Below the pieces are notes generated by a model that saw only the letters and a program-made list of their open reading frames with translations, searched no databases and had not been told where the DNA came from. This document shows, piece by piece, positions 1 through 8,452 of a stretch of 64,000 nucleotides of DNA. Every line of letters starts with the position of its first letter. Position 1 is the first letter of the stretch. The position numbers and the translations under genes are program-made. Location: contig NZ_KI650979.1 of assembly GCF_000506985.1 (NCBI RefSeq), forward strand, positions 372,001 to 436,000. The letters run 5' to 3'. This stretch comes from Advenella kashmirensis W13003 (lineage in GTDB: Bacteria; Pseudomonadota; Gammaproteobacteria; Burkholderiales; Burkholderiaceae_B).

Positions 1-1502
1 GCCGGCTGGCGGCTGATGCACTGAAGGGAGAGCCCGGTAAATACCGGCGCGATCGCAGCCAGCTTGCCGCGGACCTCCTTGCGCTGCAAGGGCTGACGAC
101 GTACCTTCCGTACGATATTGCCCCCGCCACGCCACGTCGCAAGACGCTGCAACATATCCATGACCGGCTCGCTCGCTTGCTTCCACTCGCGACAGAGATC
201 GAAGACCGGGTTCATTCCCTTCGCATAAGTAACGGCAAGGCGCCCGATGAGCTGATTGCGTTGGTTGACGACGTCGGATCGTGGATCGCAACCATCGAGG
301 CAAACGAACGGGAAACCACCGCAGCCCAACTGATCGGTCGTGCGCGATCAATCCGGAAACAGTTTGGCACGGACGTTGCAACGCCCGTCCACAGGTTTAC
401 AGCGAACCTTGCAGGTCATCTGGCCGAAATGGTCGGCTTACTTGCCGACTGCGACTGGCTTGAGCGAAATATCGCGACACCCGGACGGTCGCGTGCCCTG
501 ACGCAGCTTCATGGGACAACGCGTGTCAAGGGTTACGTCTATCACCGTGACCCATGGATGGCAGGCCGGGCGACACTGGGCGCTATCATCGGCATTCTTC
601 TGGGCTGCGCCTTCTGGATCTGGTCTGCCTGGCCGGACGGTGCAACGGCGGTCTCCATTATCGGCGTATGCTGCTCCCTGTTCGGCAATGTCGATGCACC
701 TGCGCCCAACGTCGTCAAATATACCCTTGGCTCGCTATATGGGGTCGCTATCAGTTTCGCCTACAGCTTCGTCATTATTCCCCAAGTCACAGACTTCGCC
801 GTTCTTGTCGCTGTACTCGCCCCGGCTTTCCTGTTCGCAGGCTCGCTCCAGGCCCGCCCACCCACAACGTATATGGCGCTAGGCATTACCCTGACCATTC
901 CGATCCTCTTGAACCTGGGACCCCATTACACCGGCGACTTCGCCGCCTCTCTTAATATCTCCGTTGCGCTCTTTTCCGGAATCGGATTCGGGGCAATGAG
1001 CATGTCCCTCTTCCAGACCGTCCCGGTCGATGTCGCGATCAAACGGTTGCTTCAATTAAGTCAGCGGGATATCAGTCGACGGGCCCTGGGCGCAGCGCCC
1101 GACGAAGCGCACTGGACAAGCCTGATGATTGATCGGACAGCATTGTTGCTGCCAAGATTGCGGGCATCACAAAATAGCTATACAGGCGTGTTCGACGATA
1201 CCTTGAACCATCTTCGTATCGGACATGCTGCTGGTCAGCTGCGCAAGACACTCCCGCGAATAAAAGGTGAGACCGAGATCAGGATAAGCGAACTCCTTTC
1301 GGCAATCGCAGCAAGCTTTCGAGCCGGAGGCCCGTTAACGCCAGCCGAGCTAATCGACTTGGACCAGCGCATCGAGATATTGATGACCATGATCGCAAGC
1401 AGTCCGCTCAAAAATCGCTTGCAAATACTCGATCTGCTCATCGACCTCAGGTTTGCACTGGGCACCAGTGAAAGAGCAGACGGGAGGAAATACAACTTAT
1501 GA
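1..1502 (+). CDS. FUSC-family inner-membrane efflux protein (AaeB-like), 5' end missing
   Basis: The frame is open from base 3, so the gene enters from outside the window. A TTG at 177 is only an internal codon. About 500 residues are visible. A hydrophobic bundle of roughly five to six membrane segments lies at about residues 187-345 of the visible part, followed by a long soluble helical tail, which matches the second half of FUSC/AaeB efflux proteins; the first membrane bundle would lie upstream. It is followed by a DUF1656 gene (4-bp overlap) and a HlyD-type adaptor gene, the usual order of aaeB-aaeX-aaeA-like operons exporting aromatic carboxylic acids. The family and operon type are clear; the substrate is inferred. 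Confidence 0.85.
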   Translation, partial: RLAADALKGEPGKYRRDRSQLAADLLALQGLTTYLPYDIAPATPRRKTLQHIHDRLARLLPLATEIEDRVHSLRISNGKAPDELIALVDDVGSWIATIEANERETTAAQLIGRARSIRKQFGTDVATPVHRFTANLAGHLAEMVGLLADCDWLERNIATPGRSRALTQLHGTTRVKGYVYHRDPWMAGRATLGAIIGILLGCAFWIWSAWPDGATAVSIIGVCCSLFGNVDAPAPNVVKYTLGSLYGVAISFAYSFVIIPQVTDFAVLVAVLAPAFLFAGSLQARPPTTYMALGITLTIPILLNLGPHYTGDFAASLNISVALFSGIGFGAMSMSLFQTVPVDVAIKRLLQLSQRDISRRALGAAPDEAHWTSLMIDRTALLLPRLRASQNSYTGVFDDTLNHLRIGHAAGQLRKTLPRIKGETEIRISELLSAIAASFRAGGPLTPAELIDLDQRIEILMTMIASSPLKNRLQILDLLIDLRFALGTSERADGRKYNL

Positions 1503-1714
1503 TCGTCGATCTCAATATTGGCGGCGTCCTTATTCCCGGCCTGATGGTGCTCGCGCTCGTTGCTTTAGTAGCCGCCGTGGCAACGCTCCGCCTTCTCTCC
1601 ATGACCGGAATTCGTCGCATGTTCGCTTATCGCCCACTCGTCGAGCTGGCGACCTTCGTCATTCTTTACGGTCTGCTCGTGCAGTACCTGCCATTGACTG
1701 GATTATCATCTTGA
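1499..1714 (+). CDS. DUF1656 small membrane protein (AaeX-like)
   Basis: This 71-residue protein has two hydrophobic segments (about residues 8-30 and 48-66) joined by a short basic loop, the size and shape of DUF1656/AaeX proteins. They accompany FUSC pumps and HlyD-type adaptors; their exact role is unknown. The ATG overlaps the upstream stop codon as ATGA, and its own stop overlaps the TTG start of the next gene, so the three genes appear translationally coupled. Confidence 0.85.
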   Translation: MIVDLNIGGVLIPGLMVLALVALVAAVATLRLLSMTGIRRMFAYRPLVELATFVILYGLLVQYLPLTGLSS

Positions 1715-2607
1715 AGCGTATTCTATCCCTGCTCAGCCGCTATGCGCTGACCCTTTGTCTCACGACTGTTGCCATTTTTATCGCGCTGAAGGTGTGGGGC
1801 CACTACGGACAAACACCCTGGACCCGCGACGGGCGGGTTGGCGTGGATGTCGTACAAATCACACCGGAAGTTTCCGGCACGGTCAGCCTCGTACCTGTGG
1901 TTGATAACCAGTATGTCCATCGCGGCGACATTCTATACAAAATCGACCCCGAGCGGCTTCGCATCGCAGTGGCGCTGGCAGAGGCCGATGTCGACGCCAA
2001 ACGCCAGGATATGATCGTTCGTCAAGCGACGGCGCGACGATACAACCAGGTCCGTGACGCGGTATCCAAAGAAGCTGCCCAACAGGCCAGCGGAGCGGCG
2101 GCTGTCGCCAACGCTGCCTACCATGCGGCGGTCGCCACGCTTGATCTTGCCAAACTCAACCTGGTTCGCTCGGTTGTACGCTCACCCGTTGACGGCTATG
2201 TTACCAATCTGAGGCTTCGGCCGGGCGACTATGCGACGGCCGGCGTGACCAGGACCGCCGTCCTTGATTCGGCCAGTTTCTGGATTACCGGATATTTCGA
2301 GGAAACGAAGATTCGACAAATCAATGTCGGTAATCAAGCGCAGATTATGTTGATGGGGTATGAACAGCCCGTGTCAGGTCACGTCGAAAGCATCGGTCGT
2401 GGTATCGATAACAGCAACGACGCACCCGGCCACCTCGGTCTGCCAAATGTCGCAGCAACGTTTTCCTGGGTGCGTCTGGCCCAACGCGTTCCGGTGCGCA
2501 TCCATATTGATCGGGCCGCGCCGGGTGTTGAACTGGTGGCGGGCATGACAGCGACAGTCAAGATTATTCCCGCGAACACACGGACGAAGATGGGTAAACG
2601 GGAATAG
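1711..2607 (+). CDS. HlyD-family periplasmic adaptor of the efflux pump (AaeA-like)
   Basis: A membrane-fusion protein of 298 residues that should link the FUSC pump to an outer-membrane channel. There is one N-terminal membrane anchor (about residues 8-28), then a biotinyl-lipoyl-like segment with ITPEVSG, a helical hairpin, a second half-motif (VRSPVDGYV) and a beta-barrel region. I chose TTG at 1711 because it overlaps the preceding stop as TTGA and gives a normal AaeA-type N-terminus. The open frame continues upstream to 1453, but that stretch lies inside the FUSC and DUF1656 genes and reads like a wrong-frame translation. Third gene of the probable aromatic-acid export operon. Confidence 0.85.
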   Translation: MKRILSLLSRYALTLCLTTVAIFIALKVWGHYGQTPWTRDGRVGVDVVQITPEVSGTVSLVPVVDNQYVHRGDILYKIDPERLRIAVALAEADVDAKRQDMIVRQATARRYNQVRDAVSKEAAQQASGAAAVANAAYHAAVATLDLAKLNLVRSVVRSPVDGYVTNLRLRPGDYATAGVTRTAVLDSASFWITGYFEETKIRQINVGNQAQIMLMGYEQPVSGHVESIGRGIDNSNDAPGHLGLPNVAATFSWVRLAQRVPVRIHIDRAAPGVELVAGMTATVKIIPANTRTKMGKRE

Positions 2608-2768
2608 CAAACCAGGCAACAGAATTTCTTTCGCTACGTTAATATCTCCCTCCTCTATTTACCGCTTAGCGCGATCAATCAAGGGAAATGACGACAATGC
2701 CTTATCGATCATTCTCGACCGCCTTCCACGGGGTTGGCACTCGTTCTAGCATTTAGGGTTTGGGGTTC

Positions 2769-3080
2769 TCAAGACAATATCCGATAGACAGTGATCGATA
2801 CCACATCGGCCGCGAAAACCAATCCCGCCACCATAAGCACCGAATAAGTAATATCAGCAGCAGTCTTGCGATAAAGCGCAATCGCAATTGCGACGATAAT
2901 CAAGATGGCCAGCCGCGCCAGGACAAAAGGTAGATCCGCATCCAGAAACAGCGCGTACATCGCTAGCATATCAGGCTGACCCCCATCTATCAGGACATGG
3001 GCGCGGTATTGCATCGACCGAAAAAACAGGTAGGCGATTGTGCCCGCTAAATAGATCATCACAAAGATCAGATATGGCAA
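2769..3080 (-). CDS. small membrane protein of unknown function
   Basis: A 103-residue hydrophobic protein with about three predicted membrane segments (near residues 3-20, 50-68 and 78-100). I recognise no family. It is separated by 55 bp from a second unknown gene on the same strand (ending at 3136) and lies downstream of it, so the two could be co-transcribed. It sits between the efflux operon and an epimerase gene in an AT-richer patch. The real coding status is likely but unproven. Confidence 0.5.
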   Translation of the reverse strand: MPYLIFVMIYLAGTIAYLFFRSMQYRAHVLIDGGQPDMLAMYALFLDADLPFVLARLAILIIVAIAIALYRKTAADITYSVLMVAGLVFAADVVSITVYRILS

Positions 3081-3135
3081 ATTAGTTCTCGCGCAATAAG
3101 ATTAGCGGCTCGTAGCGAATAAATCTTGACCATAA

Positions 3136-3777
3136 TTATCTGCTCAATTTGTCAAATGCGATAAACCAGTCTTCTAACGCAGAAATCGATCGATGTCCTC
3201 CAAGAGAGCTATGGTACAAACAGCGTACAGGCAATGGCAGATAGTCTGAGGACTGATAGTAATTTACGATTCTGGAGTCTGCTTTGTTTGCGAAATCACA
3301 AAAAATCGGGCTTTTTTCTGGTTGAAAATTTTGTATTGATTTGAGCGTGTTCGTCACGCATACCCTATCGTTTCCGCAACCGATGCGTAAATACATCAGC
3401 AATGGAGCATCTTTCAAGTCTCTGTCTATCGGGTCGTTGCCTGATAAATGGCCTTGAATTTTTTCCAATGAATTGGCAAATTTTTCAGGAGTCGATTTTC
3501 CGGCAGCTAGCTCCAGGGCTCCAACGTAAGGATTAGGAAGAGGATCTCTATCTGGAAACTTAATTTCTTTTATACAATTTGGCGTTAAATTTAGTATTGT
3601 AGACTTGGCTCGCAACTGATCTCCAAGTCTATATAAGGATTTCAATACACGATCATCAATTATTCCGCCTCGGCATACTACATCTACAGCGGATGTAGAA
3701 GCATATACAGTTTTGCTTGAAAAGATTGCCAACAACGTGCTAGTTAAAATTATTAAAAAGCGTTTTAATTCAAACAT
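3136..3777 (-). CDS. secreted or periplasmic protein of unknown function
   Basis: A 213-residue protein with a typical signal peptide: basic start, hydrophobic core at about residues 8-20, and probable cleavage near VYAS-TSA around residue 27. The mature part has six cysteines (for example in VVCRGG, NCIKEI and the pair CGNDRVC), consistent with disulfides in the periplasm. No family recognised. Codon use is AT-rich compared with neighbouring metabolic genes, which hints at horizontal transfer. It lies upstream of the small membrane protein gene at 2769-3080. Confidence 0.55.
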   Translation of the reverse strand: MFELKRFLIILTSTLLAIFSSKTVYASTSAVDVVCRGGIIDDRVLKSLYRLGDQLRAKSTILNLTPNCIKEIKFPDRDPLPNPYVGALELAAGKSTPEKFANSLEKIQGHLSGNDPIDRDLKDAPLLMYLRIGCGNDRVCVTNTLKSIQNFQPEKSPIFCDFANKADSRIVNYYQSSDYLPLPVRCLYHSSLGGHRSISALEDWFIAFDKLSR

Positions 3778-3994
3778 ACTTAAGTTCCGTTGATCTTAAT
3801 ATTGGCACCGGCTATTTTCAGGCCCGGCATTATGCGTTATAACACACCGAATCGCGCTTTCTCATGCTTCAACCGACGTTGATTCCCCCCAAATAAAGCG
3901 ACGCATTTTTCCTTCCACCGTTTTCGAACGCACAAGCGTGTTCTTTCTCCCCCTTAAATCTAATATATAGGAAAATGGCTGACTCATTCACTGC

Positions 3995-4008
3995 ATTACA
4001 TATGTAAT
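3995..4008. promoter_or_regulatory. perfect 14-bp palindrome before the epimerase gene
   Basis: ATTACATATGTAAT is a perfect palindrome ending 12 bases before the ATG at 4021. No Shine-Dalgarno sequence is visible between the palindrome and the start codon. It could be an operator over the start of transcription; the function is inferred only from symmetry and position. Confidence 0.35.
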
Positions 4009-4020
4009 TACGTCATCACT

Positions 4021-4902
4021 ATGAAAACTCTTCTGCTGGTCGGCGGCGACTTGTGTGAACGGACAGCCAAATTGCTCGATCCGGCCCATTGGAAGTGCAT
4101 CGGCCTGCGCCGCAGCAGGGTGCAGCCAATTGGCGAAAACACCATTTCCTGGCGCCAGGCCGATCTATTGAACCCCGAAAGCCTCTCTTTCCTGGGTACG
4201 GACGAATTCTCCGGGCTCACCCATATTCTGTATGCCCCCTCGCCCGACAGCAGGACAATGGATCAATACGCGGGGGTTTACTCGCAGGGCCTCCCGAGAT
4301 TGCTGGGTAGCCTGCCTCCCGGCACCCTGGACAGGCTGCAGCGCTGTGTACTGGTGGGGTCATCCGCCGTATGGAGTCCATCCGATGACTGGGTCGACGA
4401 AAATACCCCCGTACAGCAGACGAACTTCCGCGGCAACTCGATTCTGGAAGCGGAAGCCACGCTGCATGCATTGCTGCCGCCAGGTACCGGCGTCGCCCTG
4501 CGTCTGTCCGGCCTGTACGGCCCGGGACGATTGAAGTTGCTCGAAGGATTACAGGCAGGAACGATCACCGCACCGGACGGGCCCGGCCATTGGGCGAACC
4601 GGATTCACATTGACGATGCCGCGAAGGCCTGCGCGCATCTGCTGACGATCTCCGATCCCCAGCCGCTTTATATAGGAACGGATGATTGCCCGATGCCGAC
4701 CGCGGAACTGTATGACGCCCTGGCGCAGTTGATAGGCGCCTCCTTGCCCGCCCGGCAATTACGGGCCCCCAGTGGCAAGCGGCTGTCGAACGCGAGGCTT
4801 CGGGCCAGTGGCTGGACACCTGCATGGCCGAATGCGCTTGAGGGGTACGCTGCGCAATGCGGGGTAACTCTGGATCAGTACCCTGCTGCGATACGGTCAT
4901 GA
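4021..4902 (+). CDS. NAD-dependent epimerase/dehydratase-like protein (extended SDR, YeeZ-like)
   Basis: 293 residues with a short N-terminal beta-alpha-beta start (MKTLLLVGGD) in place of the full GxxGxxG motif, a VGSSAVW segment where the SDR serine normally sits, and a LSGLYGPGR motif typical of YeeZ/extended SDR proteins. These are predicted NAD(P)-binding oxidoreductases or epimerases of unknown substrate. The last 28 bases overlap the convergent M81 peptidase gene. No ribosome-binding site is obvious upstream of the ATG, so the message may be leaderless or weakly translated. Confidence 0.75.
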   Translation: MKTLLLVGGDLCERTAKLLDPAHWKCIGLRRSRVQPIGENTISWRQADLLNPESLSFLGTDEFSGLTHILYAPSPDSRTMDQYAGVYSQGLPRLLGSLPPGTLDRLQRCVLVGSSAVWSPSDDWVDENTPVQQTNFRGNSILEAEATLHALLPPGTGVALRLSGLYGPGRLKLLEGLQAGTITAPDGPGHWANRIHIDDAAKACAHLLTISDPQPLYIGTDDCPMPTAELYDALAQLIGASLPARQLRAPSGKRLSNARLRASGWTPAWPNALEGYAAQCGVTLDQYPAAIRS

Positions 4903-6398
4903 CGAAATGGGAGCGCCGACAAATCCTGGCATGCCGGGCCAGGTGCATCGCAATCAATGATCTCCGCGCATCGCTCCGCGAAAGCAGCACGAAAGTGATT
5001 TTTCGCTTTTACACACAGTAAACGCAGTTGAGCCAGGTCAATCCCATGCAACGCATAGAAGGAAGGATCATCCGCAGCCACGACACGTTCGGTGACGATC
5101 ACACGGACGTCCGGTAGCTGCGTCAAACGAAGAATGACCGTGTTACCGCAATGGCGCTCCACTCCCGTATGCATGGGGCCGGAATTGCGAAAGACGCCGT
5201 CTGTCAACGCATCTACCCGGACTTGCACATTCACGCCCTCTCCAAAATGCGACCCATAACGGCCACCCAGGCGAACATCAAGCACTGCCCCAGACTTTGC
5301 CGCTTGTACGCGACGCACGATCTCGGGGTCGACAAAACTGGCAAACAGACAGGAAACGCTCGGCTGCGCCTCTATTAATGCACGAAACAATGCCGGCGTG
5401 TCGCCACCGCCGCCCGACAATGGGTTATCGCCTGAGTCTGTAACGGCGATAAGGCCAGGCTTTGAAGACGCCAATGCTGCAGAAACGGCATCCGCAGGAG
5501 AAGGCAGTTCAATTCGAAACTGATCCGCCAGCGAACGAACCTGATCAAGGACTCGCTCTGCCGCCGCCGTCGCCGCCTTCCCCTGAGGATCCACGCGCGC
5601 ATCACTGATCGCCATGACAGAGGAACCCGTGGCCGCCGTATCGGAATAGGGAAATCCGCCAAAAACACACACTTCCAACACCGGCGCCACAGTAACATCG
5701 CGAGCCATCTGCTCCAGCGCATGCATCGGTCCTGCCTGAGTACGCATATTGATGCTGGGCAAGACGATACCTTCGTTACGCAGCACCAGCCGGGTGCGCA
5801 AGCCTTGCGTCACCCAGGCCACGAGGCCTTCGAGCACCCGATCGGCCGTGGCTGCCATGTCAATATGCGGATGCGTACGGTAAACGGATGCGAAGTCGAG
5901 CACATCTGCCCATTCGGACGGCATATTGCCATGCAGATCAAAGCTGGCGCCCAGCGGCACATCGGGCAGCATGCTGCGTACCATGCGGACAAAATCCAGC
6001 TCCGGCGTTTCCCTTTCATTCGTGATCGCCGCGCCATGAAGCGATAGATACATGGCATCCCATCCACCCTGGGTCAGGCCAAGTAAGAGCCCTTCTTTGA
6101 CTTCTGATACATATTGATCGAATACGGATTCAGCAATGGGCCCTGCCGGCAAGGCGGCGGCGCAGCGCAGGACAACCACCTCCCAATCGGGATGCTGCTG
6201 CGCAAACGCGGCGACAGCGCCCATCTCGGTCGCGGTCCCCGCTGATTGACTCAACACTTCGGGGCCGGCCTGCCATTCATACTGCCTGAACTGCTCCATC
6301 GTCGCCGGTACGGGCCCGAACGCATTCCCTTCGTACCAGAATCGTGCCACCGCAAGGCGCTTGCGTCTGCCGTGAGGAGGAGAAAATTTTGTCGTCAC
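4875..6398 (-). CDS. M81-family metallopeptidase (MlrC/microcystinase-C-like)
   Basis: 507 residues, about the usual size for M81 proteins. The N-terminal DUF1485 half contains the AxFWYEGNAF start, a SLHGAA segment and SFDLHGN followed by YRTHPHID, which holds the histidines and aspartates expected of the zinc site. The C-terminal MlrC half contains TDSGDNPLSGGGGDT and the RLGGRYG stretch. MlrC hydrolyses linearised microcystin, but most homologues sit in Bug-protein clusters and probably cleave other small amide or peptide compounds. The GTG start overlaps the stop of the Bug gene by one base, so the two are coupled. Cytoplasmic; the substrate is unknown. Confidence 0.88.
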   Translation of the reverse strand: MTTKFSPPHGRRKRLAVARFWYEGNAFGPVPATMEQFRQYEWQAGPEVLSQSAGTATEMGAVAAFAQQHPDWEVVVLRCAAALPAGPIAESVFDQYVSEVKEGLLLGLTQGGWDAMYLSLHGAAITNERETPELDFVRMVRSMLPDVPLGASFDLHGNMPSEWADVLDFASVYRTHPHIDMAATADRVLEGLVAWVTQGLRTRLVLRNEGIVLPSINMRTQAGPMHALEQMARDVTVAPVLEVCVFGGFPYSDTAATGSSVMAISDARVDPQGKAATAAAERVLDQVRSLADQFRIELPSPADAVSAALASSKPGLIAVTDSGDNPLSGGGGDTPALFRALIEAQPSVSCLFASFVDPEIVRRVQAAKSGAVLDVRLGGRYGSHFGEGVNVQVRVDALTDGVFRNSGPMHTGVERHCGNTVILRLTQLPDVRVIVTERVVAADDPSFYALHGIDLAQLRLLCVKAKNHFRAAFAERCAEIIDCDAPGPACQDLSALPFRHDRIAAGY

Positions 6399-7411
6399 TA
6401 TTTTGTTTCCTTCATCTTGGCCATTACGTCCCGATAACGCGTCTGCTCTGAAGCCAATTGCTTGGCCAATCGCTCCGGTGGACCGCCTACGGGTGTCGCG
6501 CCCAGTTTCTGGAACTGCTCGTGCACTGCAGGCTCTTTCATATATGCGTCGATAGTAGCACTGAGCCGATCAACCACAGGTTTAGGCGTCGCGGCCGGTG
6601 CCACGATAACAAACCATGACTGCAATACATAGCCAGGCACCGATTTGCCGACTGGCGCCACACCGGGCAATACAGGCAGTTCATTCTCGCTCGCCACACC
6701 CAGCGCAACCAGCTTGCCCGATCGGATCTGCTCGAGGGCAGTGGGAACATTATCGCCTGAGAGCTGGATGTGCCCGGCGAGCAAATCGGCCTTGGACTGG
6801 CTTGCGCCCTTGTAGGGGACGTGTGTAATGTCCACTCCGGCCAATTGCTTGAGCAGCTCCAGCTGAATATGACCCGTGCTGCCAACACCAGGCGAGCCCC
6901 AATTCAACTTGCCGGGTCGCTCCTTCGCAGCCGCGAGCAACTCTTCGATATTTTTGATTCCTGTTGCAGGGTTGGTCAGAATGACATTGGGTACGTCAGC
7001 CACATAGGAAACCGCCGCAAAGTCCGTCTCGGGCTTGTAACCCATATCAGGGTAAATGTTGGCGTTGATCGCCAAAGGCCCTGGCGTTCCCATGAGCAAT
7101 GTATAGCCATCGGGTTTGGCATGGGCCACCGCCGCAGCACCTATATTGCCTCCCGCTCCAGGTTTGTTTTCAACGACGACGCTTTGCTTCAGGCTCTTGG
7201 AGAGCCCATCTGCCACCAGCCGGGCAAGCAGGTCTGTCGTTCCACCCGGCCCGAAGGGCACGATAATTTGTATCGGACGGCTTGGCCAATCGTCTGCCGA
7301 GTGCGCGGTGAACGCAAAGCAGGAGCCGGCGACTGCCATTGTGAACGCGGCCCATTTCTTGCCTGCGCGCCGCGCCTTGCTGTATTTATCGGAACCAATT
7401 GTATGTCGCAT
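6398..7411 (-). CDS. Bug-family (TctC) periplasmic substrate-binding protein 1
   Basis: 337 residues with an N-terminal signal region (hydrophobic core at about 21-35, cleavage after AHSA) and the Bug hallmarks: WPSRPIQIIVPFGPGGTTD, VVENKPGAGGNIG, then THVPYKGASQ. These bind small carboxylates, amides or amino acids and feed tripartite tricarboxylate transporters. No TctA or TctB gene is nearby. A strong GGAGGAG ribosome-binding site precedes the ATG at 7411. It is followed by the M81 peptidase with a 1-bp overlap, so both belong to one operon, and it may bring in that enzyme's substrate. Confidence 0.92.
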   Translation of the reverse strand: MRHTIGSDKYSKARRAGKKWAAFTMAVAGSCFAFTAHSADDWPSRPIQIIVPFGPGGTTDLLARLVADGLSKSLKQSVVVENKPGAGGNIGAAAVAHAKPDGYTLLMGTPGPLAINANIYPDMGYKPETDFAAVSYVADVPNVILTNPATGIKNIEELLAAAKERPGKLNWGSPGVGSTGHIQLELLKQLAGVDITHVPYKGASQSKADLLAGHIQLSGDNVPTALEQIRSGKLVALGVASENELPVLPGVAPVGKSVPGYVLQSWFVIVAPAATPKPVVDRLSATIDAYMKEPAVHEQFQKLGATPVGGPPERLAKQLASEQTRYRDVMAKMKETK

Positions 7412-7479
7412 GATACTCCTCCGTTATAGTAGCGCTCCTGGGCTGGCTTTGCGCAGCGCAGGCGTTTGTCTGCCTGCAT

Positions 7480-8298
7480 TCAAAGGTCGGCATCTGCTTC
7501 TTTCACCAGATGCCGGTAAAGGTCCGGGCGTCGATCCCGGCGGCTGGGGTAGGCAATGCGCGCCTCGTCCACCTGAGTCCGATCGATGTCCGCAACCAGC
7601 AAGGCTTCCGATTGCCCATCGGCCGTTTGCAATATGGCGCCGTTCGGGGCCGCGATGAGGCTGTGTCCGCCAAACGTCCAGTCCCCTTCAAGACCCACTT
7701 TATTGGCGGCGACCAAATAGCAGCCGTTTTCGAAGGCACGCGTCCTGAGCACTTCCTGGAACATATTCACGCGTGACGTGGCATATGGCGCGATAAGTAA
7801 CTCTGCCCCATTGACGGCCAGGCAACGCGCGGTTTCCGGAAATCCCATGTCGTAGCATATGCCGATGCCAACACGCCATTCTTCGAATGGATACGTGTCA
7901 AAGCGCGTGCCATACCGGAAATAGATTTTCTCCAGACTGAGCACTGCTGCCGGATGGACTTTGCGGTACTTGAATACGATGGCACCAGTGCGGTCAATGT
8001 GCATGGCAGTATCGAAATACAAGCCGGCCTCTTCTTTTTCGTAGATCGTGGCGACCACCGCAATACCGTTGCGCTGCGCCGCTTCCCGAACAGCCGTGAT
8101 CGTACGGCCCGTGTCGGCTTCGGCCAATTGATGATACGCCCGATCCTGATACTGGGCGAAAAATATCGTGTTGAAGAACTCAGGGAGTACGACCAGGTCA
8201 GCGCCCTTTACGGCCGCCTCGTCAATATATCGGCATGCCTTCCCGATGTTCTCCTGAACGTTGTCCGTACTATGCATTTGTACTGACGCGACTTTCAT
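7480..8298 (-). CDS. carbon-nitrogen hydrolase (nitrilase superfamily amidase)
   Basis: 272 residues with the Glu-Lys-Cys triad of nitrilase-superfamily amidases: Glu in LPEFF, Lys in YRKVHP and nucleophile Cys in GICYDMGFPE. The closest familiar members are N-carbamoyl amide hydrolases (N-carbamoylputrescine amidase, beta-ureidopropionase, N-carbamoyl-amino-acid hydrolase). I start at 8298 because GGAGA sits eight bases upstream and the protein begins MKVASVQMH; the open frame extends 11 codons further. First gene of the minus-strand set that continues to the Bug and M81 genes, and divergent from the aminotransferase. It suggests breakdown of an amide-containing amine or amino acid. Confidence 0.87.
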   Translation of the reverse strand: MKVASVQMHSTDNVQENIGKACRYIDEAAVKGADLVVLPEFFNTIFFAQYQDRAYHQLAEADTGRTITAVREAAQRNGIAVVATIYEKEEAGLYFDTAMHIDRTGAIVFKYRKVHPAAVLSLEKIYFRYGTRFDTYPFEEWRVGIGICYDMGFPETARCLAVNGAELLIAPYATSRVNMFQEVLRTRAFENGCYLVAANKVGLEGDWTFGGHSLIAAPNGAILQTADGQSEALLVADIDRTQVDEARIAYPSRRDRRPDLYRHLVKEADADL

Positions 8299-8340
8299 TT
8301 GCGGATCTCCCTGTTCTGTCGATCCATCCAATCATCGTCA

Positions 8341-8387
8341 ATGGATCGTTTGATCTATTTTAATATTAAATATATCATATGATCCAT
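8341..8387. promoter_or_regulatory. paired palindromic operator sites between divergent catabolic genes
   Basis: Two related 18-bp imperfect palindromes lie at 8341-8358 (ATGGATCGTTTGATCTAT) and 8370-8387 (ATATATCATATGATCCAT), so the outer ends form a larger inverted repeat. A further GATCCAT lies at 8321-8327. The space between the carbon-nitrogen hydrolase and aminotransferase genes is the natural control region for both. The RpiR-type regulator encoded at 9830 is the best candidate to bind here; this is inference from symmetry and context. Confidence 0.5.
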
Positions 8388-8452
8388 AAAGCAAATGGTC
8401 AAGCTCCTTCTTTTAGTGACCAGTGAGAAAGCCGTTATTTCTTGGGAATCCT

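Noticed and set aside
1453-1710. Long upstream extension of the HlyD-type reading frame
   Set aside because: It overlaps the FUSC and DUF1656 genes in another frame and has arginine/proline-rich nonsense composition; the TTG at 1711 overlapping the stop is better.
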